Of a stretch of DNA of 64,000 bases, positions 53,765-63,444 are shown piece by piece. Origin of the DNA: Galerina marginata (taxonomy: Eukaryota > Basidiomycota > Agaricomycetes > Agaricales > Galerinaceae); contig JAECYW010000038.1 in the NCBI GenBank assembly GCA_023014335.1, positions 62,001 through 126,000 on the forward strand, in the 5' to 3' direction. How positions within the stretch are numbered: the stretch's first letter is position 1; every line of letters starts with the position of its first letter. A program made the translations under genes and the position numbers. The notes beneath the pieces were generated by a model. It saw only the letters and a list, made by a program, of their open reading frames with translations. It had not been told where the DNA came from and searched no databases.

Positions 53765-55790
53765 ATGTTCTATTTCATCTACAAACTCTTGTTCTGCGCA
53801 CTGTTTTTCCAGATCGTCTTTGACCACTATAACAAAGGTATTTAAATTTCCGAATCTGTCCTGACTATTCATGCACCCGGAGCTCATTGATATTTGCCAA
53901 CTGCAGATTTATCTTCATCTTTGGGTCCTTTAAATCCCGAAATATTGGAATATGAGTCTCTTGGTCACCGTGCGCATACCCTTCCGCCTCCCACATCACT
54001 TCTGAATAGCTAACATTCTTGCCTTAGATGTTCATTTCCTGTCTGGTGGAGGCTTTTCCTACCAAACGACTGCATTGGATCGGGGGGCTTTGAGTCCAAT
54101 GCTCACTTTGGACCATCTACTAGTGCTCTCTTATGGTTCTTCGAGAGCTTTCGTCAACTCTTCGACAGTTCCGCCTGCAACCAGCCCTCGGGGCCTTTCT
54201 ATTGGCTCTTTGAGAGCTGCACCCTCGACCTCTGTTAGAGGTGTTTTCCAAAACTCTTCGGGAGTCAGACCCTTGACCTATGTTTGGGGTTTTCTTGACA
54301 ACTCTTTGAGTACGACACCTTTGGCCTATGTTCCGGGTGTTTTTGACAACTCTTCAGGAGCCACACCTTTGACCTACGTTCAGAGTAATTTACGTGGCTC
54401 CGGGAGAGTTACCCACTTGACCAATGTTTTGGGTGGTTTTGGTGGCTCTTTGAGAGTTGCTATGGCTTCGACCAATGTTCGGAGTATCTTCAGCAGCTTC
54501 CGTAAAGTTGTTGTGCCTTCAAACGATGTTTGGGGTAATTTCGGTGGCTCCTTTAGAGTCATCGCGCCTTTGACCTGTTGTCAGGGTAGTTTCAATAGCT
54601 CTTTGAGAGTTGTTGCGCCTTCAAACAATGTTGTTTGGGGTAATTTTAGTGACTCTTTAGAAATCACAGCGCCCTTGACCAATGTTCTGGGTAGTTTAAG
54701 CAACCCTTTGAGGGTTTTTTCGCCTTCTGAAAATGTTTGGGGTACTTTATATGGCTCTTTGAGAGTCCTACCTTTTGAAGGTATCAACTTTAATGCAATT
54801 GCACCACTTGAAACTACTTTCAGCTCTAATGATTTTATCTCTTGTGAAGGTAATCCTTCTGTCATGATTATTGGGCTGAGCGCAATCAATATAGAGTGTT
54901 CAATGACAATTTTTGATGTTTTTCCTTATCTCACTCATCCGTTTTTTGTTCAGCCTGCTCAGATAATACAAAATTTGATTTCTTATATCTCCTCCATTGC
55001 TTTTTTTGTCTTGGAATGGCTTGACCAAGTTATGATCCTTAATCAGGATTTTATGTTTGTCTGGGTTGTTGCCCATCGCAAGGCTAAAAATACTGCTCAA
55101 CTTGTCCGGTTATTTATGTGCCGTAATTTGTATGTCCGACAAGATTTTGTTGCTGCTCTGAGAAAACTGATTTGTTGTAATCTTTTATGTCATGATCCTG
55201 TATATTTGTGCTTGGCAAGGTTACTGTCAAGAAGAAAGCAAAAAACCTACAGTCAGAGACTTTACCTGTTCCGACTTTGCAGGCAGTCTTCATTGATGGT
55301 TTCAATCTTGCGCCAGAGGGCCAGACATACAAATTCTGAACATTTTCGCAAAAGAAAATGTTTGCAACAGAATGAAACAAAATTCACTGGGGGTTACAGC
55401 ACTCCTGTTTTTACGTATGAATTTCTTCAGCCATATATTACATCTGACAGTTCAAAAATTGATTTGACTGCCCACTTTCGCTTTACTGATCATGTAAATG
55501 ATGTTGGAATATTAAAATATCCCCAAGACCAATATCTTCATACTAGCATACCACTTCAGGCACTTTGCGAGCTGTTGCCAGCATCCAAAGCAAGAAAAAT
55601 TGCATCACTTCATGGTGTATCAGCAGGATCTAAATGCACATCAGCCCAGTTAATTGCTAATACTTCTGGTCACTCTTGTCTTGCCTGTGCCCAATACTTG
55701 ACTATCTTCATGCCACATAAAAATACTGCCCAACTTGGTTCTGACCGTATAGGTAAATTCCGCAAAAATCATACAGCAGCAAAAAATTAA
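53765..55790 (+). CDS. Helitron 2, N-terminal part of Rep/helicase with repeat-built leader
   Basis: The proposed start at 53765 gives MFYFIYKLLFCALFFQIVFD, a signal-peptide or membrane-like leader. It joins over two introns (acceptors CTGCAG and CCTTAG) to the long frame. That frame then holds about twelve 16-18-residue repeats of the type NF-x-x-SLRV-x-APLTNV-x-G (54190-54780). A hydrophobic stretch follows (IIQNLISYISSIAFFVLEWL), then a domain shared with Helitron 1 (VFTYEFLQPYITSDSS, HVNDVGILKYPQDQY, HSCLACAQYLTIF). The frame stops at TAA (55788-55790), just where Helitron 1 runs on, because of a frame change in the A-run at about 55780-55790. The upstream joins are by eye and the second donor (GTCACC) is weak. 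Confidence 0.6.
54190..54780 (+). repeat. Coding minisatellite, about twelve ~51-base units
   Basis: Units share GGCTCTTTGAGAGTT-like sequence (for example near 54204, 54446, 54596 and 54751) and encode S-L-R-V plus PLTNV or PSNxV and W/L-G. PLT-type and PSN-type units partly alternate, suggesting duplication as pairs. The phase is kept throughout, so the repeats are under coding constraint or young. Confidence 0.8.
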
Positions 55791-55810
55791 ACAAGAAAAA
55801 CAATCCTAAA

Positions 55811-58800
55811 ATGGAGCCAAAGTCTGCTAAAAGTAATTTAAAGGATCAAGAATTACCAGAATTTCCCCCTAATCTGACAAACAATGATCTTTTGCATACA
55901 ATTGCTTCAAGTGCATGCAAAAAAATGAACAAGGCCAATATTGAGGAAGCTGGATGTGCTGTCTGTGGTGAACTGAAGCCCACAAGAAATTTAAGTCGGG
56001 TTAAAAATATAAAAAACATGCTTCATATACTTTTATCTCCTGGTGTGACACGCATAGAAAGAAAAAATCAAATCTCTCCAATACGTGAGTATTCTGGTCC
56101 AGTTCTTGATTATAGCTGTAGCCAGGTATGTGATCACTGCCGAAGCAGTATTCGCAGTGGAAAAGTTCCTCGATTAGCTTTGGCTAATAATCTCTGGTTA
56201 GGAAAGGTGCCAGATGAATTAAAATCACTCCGGTTTGTTGAAAAACTCCTTATTGCTCGTGTCCGTCATACTTGCTCATATGTTAAAGTGGCATCTGGAA
56301 TGCGTAAAATGAAAGCAAATATTATTGCTTTTGAATCTCCTATCCCAAAGATTTATAATGTGCTGCCTCCACCACGTGATGATATGGATGATGTTCTAGC
56401 CATTTTATTTACTGGGCCTTGTAAGCCAACTCCAGAAGATCTCAAAAGAACACCATTTCTTGTTCGTAGAAATTATGTTGCAAAAGCATTGGAATGGCTT
56501 AAGCTTAACCACTCTGATTATGCAGATATTGAAATTTCATCCAAAAATCTTGATCAATATGATGAAAATTCCCCACCTGTATCAATTGAGTTTCGTGAAT
56601 CTAATACAAATAAACCAACAGAAGGAACCAGTGTGTTTGATAGAGAAATTGAAGATGGTACTGAGGAAGGAGATTGTTCATTCTCTGTACATGGGCTTAC
56701 TGGCGAAGCACTTGATACTATGACAACCAATGCTGTCAAAGCACATGCACTTCGGCATTTAAATAGTGGTGGTAAAATGCTAGCTGTTGGCCATAGCAAT
56801 AAATTTGAGTCAATGTGGAATAATCCTCAATTGTATCCACAAATGTTTCCGTGGCTATTTCCATATGGACTTGGTGGAATAGGTACAACTAATTTATCTG
56901 ATAAAGAACATAAAAGGCATCTATTAATGTATCATGATAAACGATTTCAAGTCGATATTAACTTTCCATTTGTGGCATTTAGCCATGCTCAAACAAAAAC
57001 TAGTACAACTCAAAGTTTTCTTCTTGCAGATCAACGTCGCTTTGGTGATATTGCTAATAGGCTATTGAGTGTAAATCAAAATGTATTGGAAAGTCTTACT
57101 GAGAAACTTGCAAAAGGTGAATATATTAAACCTGAAACAGAAGAGGAAAAATTATGCTTTCAGGTGATTCATGATTTAGATCATGTTTCAGGCAAAATGC
57201 ATGGTTCAACAACCAGCAAGAAATATATGAGAAATGAAATCTGGTCATTGATTAATTATATTGGAGCACCCTACTGGTACATAACTTTGTCACCAGCTGA
57301 CACTAAACATCCTATCTGTATTTACTATGCTGATACCAAAGAAGAATTCAAACCAGAAATTCTACCATATGATATACGCACACGCTTAGTCTGCCAAAAT
57401 CCTGTTGCAGGTGCACGATTTTTTCATTTTATGGTTGAAACTTTTATCTCAGATGTTCTTGGTGTTGACGCAAAACACTGCGGTTTATATGGTCCTACAA
57501 ATGGCTATTATGGTACTGTCGAGCAACAAGGCCGGTTGACATTACACTTACATATGTTGCTATGGATAAAAGGAAGTTTAAATCCACAAGAAATGAGGGA
57601 AAAAATTATGTCAAGCAGTTCAGAATGGCAAAAAAAACTAATTGAGTGGCTTGAAAATTGTCATACAGGAGATTTCCTAACAGGAACATATGCAGATATC
57701 AGCAAAAATTCAGCTAAAAATACAAACACAGAAAACTATATTGATCCCACTGAAGCTATGCCAGAGCCACCCCCATCAAAATGCAAAGTTACACATAAAG
57801 TAGATGAAGTTCAGTGTAAAGCCTGTAAAAACTTAGATACATGGTGGTTAAAATTTAAAAATACTGTAGATGATTTACTAATTCGCTCAAATATACATAG
57901 CTGTGAAAGAGGCCAGAACAAGGATGGAACAAGACGTAAGGGTAAGCCTTCAGCAAGCTGCAAAGATAATAAATGGGGTAGATGCAAAGCAAGATTTCCT
58001 AGACCAACAGTTTTAAAATCAATTATTGATGATACAGGAGCCATTACTATGAGGAAAATTGAGCCATGGCTAAATACATTTACTCCACTTGTTACATACC
58101 TTTTCCGTTGTAATACAGATGTAACCAGTTTATCATCAGGAACTGCAATCAAAGCAGTGGTTATATATGTTTCAGATTATATCACAAAAACAACACTGAA
58201 AACACATACTGTTTTTGATTCTATTCGATCAGTGTTTCATAAAAATAGTGAGATGATTGGTGGTACACTTCCAATGCAAGAAAAAGCTCGACATGTTATG
58301 ACAAAAATTGTAAATTTATTAAGTGCAAAAGCTGAAATGGGTTCTCCAATGATTTGTATGTACTTATTGGGAAACCCAGATCATTATACAAGTCATATAT
58401 ATGCACCTTTTTATTGGCAGTCATTTGTCACAGAAGTTCGACAAGATTTTGATTCAGAGCAACAAGAAGTCCAAAAAATCACACTTATTAAAAAGAAAGG
58501 TAAAATTGTGGGTCTTTCACCTGTATATGATTATATTTATCGATCATCAGAACTTAATGATGTTTGTCTTTATGATTGGATTCAACGCTATCACCGTAAA
58601 AAAGTCAAAAAATCAAAGTCTGAGGATTTTTCAATCACTGAAATAGATGAATTAGCTGAAGAAAATCTTGATCTTTCCTTTGAAACTGTAACAGAAAATG
58701 ACACTACATCCAAAACAAAAAAGAAAAATGTTTTTTATTTCACTAAAGACCATCCCTTACATGATTCACATGCATCATATTTCAATTCTAATTATGAAAA

Positions 58801-61800
58801 AAGAGTTCCTAATTTTATTGGTGCAAATTTACCAAGATGCGATCAGGGTGATCGTGAATATTACTGCTGTTCAATGCTTACACTCTTCAAACCTTGGCGC
58901 AGAGGACATGACTTAAAAAATTCTGCTCTAGCAAGCTGGGATGATATTTTTACTGAACATGAATTTACATCTCAACAAACTCAATTAATGAAAAACTTCA
59001 ATATCCGCTATGAATGTCTTGATGCCCGTGATGACTACCGGGCACAACTTAAAAAAGGCATTGATAAATCATTAATAGGAAGCTGGGAAGTTCTGCAAGA
59101 TGAAGATGGGCAAGAAATAGAAAGCCTTAATCAAAATACTTATGATAATATTGTTTATGATGATATTTCAATGGATCCAAAGGCACAAGGAAAGAATTTT
59201 CTACTGCGTTTAAAAAGTATGAACATGATGAAAATGATTCTGAGTGATAATGGCTGGATAAATGCAAAAGTCTCTTCAATATCACAATGTTGCAATATAT
59301 TCAAGCCTGATCGAGTTTTATCAGCTCATGAATGGGAAACTGATGTCAAAAAAATGAAAGAAAAAATTATAGAAAAGAGAAATGAAAATAATAAGCTTGT
59401 ATCCAATAATAATCTGATAAAAGATTTATCCTGTAATTTTGGGGAAAATGTGGTCAAAGTTGTAGATAAATCATATTTAGAAAAGTCATTTATAGCTGGT
59501 GAACATGCAGATCAAATTAATCAGACTATCTTAAATTTTGAGCTAAATAAAGAACAAGAGAGAGCCTTTAGAATAATTGCAAATCATTCCATTGGTTCCA
59601 ATAAAGAACAACTGAAGATGTATCTTGGTGGTATGGGTGGAACTGGAAAATCACGTGTTCTTGAGGCTCTTTCAGAATTTTTTTCCATTAGAAAAGAAGC
59701 TCACCGGATTATAATTGTGGCTCCAACTGGAAGTGCTGCTGCATTATTAGGAGGATCAACTTATCATTCAATGTTTGGAATTAATGATTTTAATAGTAAA
59801 TCTCAACAGTCACAAGTAAAAGCAAGATTGACAGGTGTTGAATATATTTTTTTTGATGAACTATCAATGCTGTCTGCAAGAGATTTATATCGTATCAGTA
59901 ATCAATTATCAGAGGTTTTCAATACTCCTGAAGAGTCATTTGGTGGGCTTCATATGGTATTCTCTGGAGACTTTGCACAACTACCACCTGCAGTTGGAGG
60001 TGAAGCAGTATCATTATATTCTAGATCTATTGGTACTATTGCAAGTAGTATAAAATCTCAAGAAGAGGCTATAGGAAAGGCTTTATGGCATCAAGTGACA
60101 ACAGTTGTGATTTTAAGACAAAATATGAGACAAAAAGTTCAAAGTATTCAAGATAATCAACTTAGAACTGCTCTTGAAAACATGCGATATAAAGCTTGTA
60201 CACCAGAGGATATTAGATTTTTACGAACACGTATTTCCTCAAATATACCTGGTCGAGCCTCCATTTGTGATGATAATTTCAGAAATGTTTCTATTATAAC
60301 AGCTAAAAATTTGCATAAAGATGAAATCAATAAACTTGGTGCAATTAGATTTGCACAAGAAACTGGTCAGACATTAACAAATTTTTACTCTGAAGATTTA
60401 TCCAATGTAAATAACAGTGAAAAAACAAATGCAGGTGTTTTACGTATAAAGGAAATAACACCTGAAATCCAATCATCCTTATGGTCACAACCTCCTTCAA
60501 GTACAGACAAAAACATTGCTGGAAATTTAAGTCTATGCATTGGATTACCTGTAATGATCCGATATAATTTTGCCACAGAGCTTTGTATGACACGAGGTCA
60601 AGAAGGGTATGTCCATGGATGGCAGTCAAAAATTGGAAAAAAAGGTCAGATAGTACTTGATACTCTATTTATTAAGTTGAAAAATCCTCCATCAAAAGTT
60701 CAGTTTGAAGGTCTTCCTGAAAATATAGTTCCTATTTATCCAACTACAAATAATATTCAAGCTAGTCTTGCAAATGATGATCGGATTCTTATTAGTCGCA
60801 CCCAAGTTGAAGTACTAGTAAACTTTGCAATGACAGATTTTGGTTCTCAAGGAAAAACTCGTCCAGATAATGTCTGTGATCTAAATAATCTACAATCACA
60901 TCAATCTTATTACACAGCCTTATCACGCAGTGCATCTGCAAAAGGAACATTAATTCTACAAGGATTTGATCCTCGTAAAATTACTGGTAAATGCTCTGGA
61001 GCTTTGCGTCAGGAATTCCGAGAGCTTGAAATATTGGATGAAATTACTAGACTCAGATATGAAGAAAAACTACCAGTAAAGGTTTGTGGAAATATTCGCA
61101 ATACTTTAATTTTATTATTCCGGGAATGGAAAGGTGAGCAATATGTTCCACAAGTTGTTCATTCTGCAATCCGATGGTCAAAACGCGATCCACTACTAGA
61201 ATCAGAGATAATTGATATTATACCAATCCTAAACAGTCTACATGTTGAAAAGGAAAAAAAGAAAAATGCAAAAAATACTATTTCTACCAAACGCAAGATA
61301 CCTGAAAGCCCAACAAAAAAATTAAAACTTACAAATAAAAAGGTTTGTTTAGCTCAGACCTCTATGGACAGTGGTAATCATTATTTAATTCCAAGGGGCA
61401 TGAACTGGAGTAATAATAGTTGTGCATATGACTCAGTTTTTACAATTCTATTTTCAATTTGGTGTAGCAACAGAAATTTATGGACTTTTAATTTTGAAAA
61501 AATGGATAATCCTTTTATTAGAGCTCTATCAGATGGCTTTGGCAATGTGGATTCCAATATACTGTCATTAGAAACAATCCGAGATGAAGTTCGAAGAAAT
61601 TTGCACTCATTTTACCCACAAAATATGGCATTTGGAAACTATACCAGTATTGAAAATATTTTTGAGGCCTTGCTAGAAACAACATATCAAGTTCAATCAG
61701 CAGTATATATATGCAAAAATAATCATATGCGACGAATGAATGAATTCCATACATTAGGTTTGGCATATGGTGCCAGTCAATATAGCTCAATAAATGAATG

Positions 61801-62179
61801 GGCCTTGAGGAGAGAAGAAGAAACAAGACATATATGTACAACCTGTGATGAAGCTGTTTTTATTAAACATGATTTTACTATCATGCCTCCATTACTTGCA
61901 TTTGAATTTGCAAACAGAGTATTGCATATCAATTTTTTAATTGACCTTCAACCTCAGACTGAGCATTATAGAATGAGATTGGCAGGAGTTATATATTATG
62001 GCCAAAATCACTTTACAGCACAGATTATTTTATCTGATGGACAGATTTGGTTTTATGATGGAATTGAGACAGGAAGAAATTTAATTTATAGTGGCTCGAT
62101 TAACTCCAATTCTCCAAACATGTCATATTGTAGAGGAAAACAAGCAGTTGCAGCAATTTATGTCAGTATAGAACATTAA
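55811..62179 (+). CDS. Helitron 2, main part of Rep/helicase with C-terminal USP-like domain
   Basis: An open frame of 2122 residues, co-linear with residues of about 340 onwards of the Helitron 1 protein. It has the Cys-rich DUF6570-like region (CAVCGE, CSQVCDHCRS), FPWLFPYGLGGIG, HUH motif LHLHMLLWIKG near residue 577, and the two-tyrosine block YVSDYITK near 785. The helicase has GGMGGTGKSRV near 1272, FFDELSML, GDFAQLPP and ALSRS. The C-terminal peptidase-like domain has WSNNSCAYDSVFTILF near 1866, a CTTCD finger, and YYGQNHFTAQI near 2063 followed by WFYDG. Compared with Helitron 1 the Cys box is kept, while GHAHF became GQNHF, still with the His. The frame lies +2 relative to the upstream part. 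A ribosome starting at 55811 would make a protein lacking the N-terminal domain. Confidence 0.9.
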   Translation: MEPKSAKSNLKDQELPEFPPNLTNNDLLHTIASSACKKMNKANIEEAGCAVCGELKPTRNLSRVKNIKNMLHILLSPGVTRIERKNQISPIREYSGPVLDYSCSQVCDHCRSSIRSGKVPRLALANNLWLGKVPDELKSLRFVEKLLIARVRHTCSYVKVASGMRKMKANIIAFESPIPKIYNVLPPPRDDMDDVLAILFTGPCKPTPEDLKRTPFLVRRNYVAKALEWLKLNHSDYADIEISSKNLDQYDENSPPVSIEFRESNTNKPTEGTSVFDREIEDGTEEGDCSFSVHGLTGEALDTMTTNAVKAHALRHLNSGGKMLAVGHSNKFESMWNNPQLYPQMFPWLFPYGLGGIGTTNLSDKEHKRHLLMYHDKRFQVDINFPFVAFSHAQTKTSTTQSFLLADQRRFGDIANRLLSVNQNVLESLTEKLAKGEYIKPETEEEKLCFQVIHDLDHVSGKMHGSTTSKKYMRNEIWSLINYIGAPYWYITLSPADTKHPICIYYADTKEEFKPEILPYDIRTRLVCQNPVAGARFFHFMVETFISDVLGVDAKHCGLYGPTNGYYGTVEQQGRLTLHLHMLLWIKGSLNPQEMREKIMSSSSEWQKKLIEWLENCHTGDFLTGTYADISKNSAKNTNTENYIDPTEAMPEPPPSKCKVTHKVDEVQCKACKNLDTWWLKFKNTVDDLLIRSNIHSCERGQNKDGTRRKGKPSASCKDNKWGRCKARFPRPTVLKSIIDDTGAITMRKIEPWLNTFTPLVTYLFRCNTDVTSLSSGTAIKAVVIYVSDYITKTTLKTHTVFDSIRSVFHKNSEMIGGTLPMQEKARHVMTKIVNLLSAKAEMGSPMICMYLLGNPDHYTSHIYAPFYWQSFVTEVRQDFDSEQQEVQKITLIKKKGKIVGLSPVYDYIYRSSELNDVCLYDWIQRYHRKKVKKSKSEDFSITEIDELAEENLDLSFETVTENDTTSKTKKKNVFYFTKDHPLHDSHASYFNSNYEKRVPNFIGANLPRCDQGDREYYCCSMLTLFKPWRRGHDLKNSALASWDDIFTEHEFTSQQTQLMKNFNIRYECLDARDDYRAQLKKGIDKSLIGSWEVLQDEDGQEIESLNQNTYDNIVYDDISMDPKAQGKNFLLRLKSMNMMKMILSDNGWINAKVSSISQCCNIFKPDRVLSAHEWETDVKKMKEKIIEKRNENNKLVSNNNLIKDLSCNFGENVVKVVDKSYLEKSFIAGEHADQINQTILNFELNKEQERAFRIIANHSIGSNKEQLKMYLGGMGGTGKSRVLEALSEFFSIRKEAHRIIIVAPTGSAAALLGGSTYHSMFGINDFNSKSQQSQVKARLTGVEYIFFDELSMLSARDLYRISNQLSEVFNTPEESFGGLHMVFSGDFAQLPPAVGGEAVSLYSRSIGTIASSIKSQEEAIGKALWHQVTTVVILRQNMRQKVQSIQDNQLRTALENMRYKACTPEDIRFLRTRISSNIPGRASICDDNFRNVSIITAKNLHKDEINKLGAIRFAQETGQTLTNFYSEDLSNVNNSEKTNAGVLRIKEITPEIQSSLWSQPPSSTDKNIAGNLSLCIGLPVMIRYNFATELCMTRGQEGYVHGWQSKIGKKGQIVLDTLFIKLKNPPSKVQFEGLPENIVPIYPTTNNIQASLANDDRILISRTQVEVLVNFAMTDFGSQGKTRPDNVCDLNNLQSHQSYYTALSRSASAKGTLILQGFDPRKITGKCSGALRQEFRELEILDEITRLRYEEKLPVKVCGNIRNTLILLFREWKGEQYVPQVVHSAIRWSKRDPLLESEIIDIIPILNSLHVEKEKKKNAKNTISTKRKIPESPTKKLKLTNKKVCLAQTSMDSGNHYLIPRGMNWSNNSCAYDSVFTILFSIWCSNRNLWTFNFEKMDNPFIRALSDGFGNVDSNILSLETIRDEVRRNLHSFYPQNMAFGNYTSIENIFEALLETTYQVQSAVYICKNNHMRRMNEFHTLGLAYGASQYSSINEWALRREEETRHICTTCDEAVFIKHDFTIMPPLLAFEFANRVLHINFLIDLQPQTEHYRMRLAGVIYYGQNHFTAQIILSDGQIWFYDGIETGRNLIYSGSINSNSPNMSYCRGKQAVAAIYVSIEH

Positions 62180-62201
62180 AAAAAAAAAAGGACTCATAAA
62201 T

Positions 62202-62219
62202 GCCATGCAAAGCAATGGC
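62202..62219 (+). other. Helitron 2 3'-terminal hairpin
   Basis: GCCATGCAAAGCAATGGC forms a stem with one bulge, 12 bases before the CTAG end. It is the counterpart of the hairpin of Helitron 1. Confidence 0.8.
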
Positions 62220-62231
62220 TCACAAAGCTAG

Positions 62232-63444
62232 TGAAGTTCTGCCACCATCTTTATGCCGCGGCGCTGTCTTAAGTATCGTCAGCAAGTGCTCCGGTGTCGT
62301 GCCCTGCGGCGGGTGGAGGGGATAACCTGCGCCACCGTATAAATCAAAAGAGGCACCTGCCCTAGTGATGACGGGACTTCCGACGACTGAGTGCTGAAAA
62401 CCAGTCAATTCCGACTAGAAGCCTCCGCCTCAGTGTCGGTGGACCAGAACGAGTGGAGAGGAGGGGCCATTCTGTCCCTGTGCCGGTAGCCAGGAACGAG
62501 TGGAGAAGAGAGCTGCTGTTTTGTTTGGCCTGAAGTGTCGCAACAACACCAAACGGCGCGCCAGACCTGGAAGCAAGGAAATAGTGATATATATAGACTA
62601 ATTTTTCCTTTGCAATATATGGAAAGATGGCTCAGTGGTTTTGATCTTACAGCTGTGAACTAACGCTTGCAGGTTGAACTACTTTTAAAGGTCGAGAGAT
62701 CGAACCGCATGAGATGCATTTTATTTCGAACCTGTCATCCTGGGTATGATTTTTTTTTTACATGCCTCTAGTCCACAGGTGCAAAGCAAGTTAAGTCTCA
62801 TATTACAACCTCCTGGTTTACTATGTGCTACAAAGCAGATTAGATTGTTTCAACTGGATCAAAAGTAGCAATTGTCAATTATTCCATAAACCCAACAGTA
62901 TATTTCGGTATACATAAGTAATTAGCCTGCAGTATTTCCCTCACCAGCACCGGGTGCAGACTCGATGAAGACCTTAACGGAACCTACGCTTCATAATCCC
63001 ATGAAAGGTAGGCTTCGGGAGGTGCTCGCTTGGCTGTTGGAAAGCCATAATCCTGTTCACCGATCTGAATATTGAAACCGTGACCTATCAAATAAGTTCA
63101 GCGATGGACATGGAAAGGCAGCAGTTGGTTGGGGTGTGGATGGGTCAAGGGAGGCGGCGGGAGCCCATGGTGAGTCTCGCACCTCGAATTCGCGCCTCAG
63201 GGGTTCTAATCCGTGCTCGGGCCTTGTGCAGACGCGCTCGAGTCGACGAAGGAGCGGGGTGCCGTATACGCGGCTCGCGGTGGCTCCAAACCCGCCTGGG
63301 ATCTGCTCCCAATACCTCCCAACCCTTTAGCGGCGGCTTGCCCCTGTGGTGGACGTGGATTCGTGACGTTGAGTGGGTGTGGGTGTGGGTGTGGTGCTCG
63401 TGAGTCGCTTTCGTCGTCATCTTCGGGTTCGTTACTGACTCGCG
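62232..63444. other. Intergenic, right flank of Helitron 2
   Basis: No gene is recognised. Apart from the tRNA-like segment listed below it holds a duplicated phrase, AACGAGTGGAGA (62448 and 62493). Confidence 0.4.
62627..62712 (+). repeat. tRNA-related (SINE-like) segment
   Basis: GATGGCTCAGTGGTTTTGATC at 62627 resembles a pol III A box (TGGCTCAGTGG). AAGGTCGAGAGATCGAACCGC at about 62688 resembles a tRNA T-arm/B box. The distance between them is longer than in a normal tRNA, the T stem does not pair, and no acceptor stem closes. It is therefore more likely a tRNA-derived repeat or pseudogene than a working tRNA. A T-run follows at 62750. Confidence 0.35.

Larger units (their letters stand above)
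53765..62231 (+). mobile_element. Helitron 2 (frame-broken copy; 5' end not located)
   Basis: The right end is precise. The hairpin at 62202-62219 is followed after 12 bases by CTAG (62228-62231) and then T, the textbook Helitron 3' end. The left limit given is the first ATG of the gene model; the real 5' end lies further left. The palindromic 34-base repeat at 51837 is one candidate neighbourhood, without proof. The protein is closely related to that of Helitron 1 except at the N-terminus. Confidence 0.8.

Noticed and set aside
54380..54889. Minus-strand frames with repeated LKEPPKLP-like segments
   Set aside because: They are the complement of the Helitron 2 coding minisatellite and only mirror its repeats.
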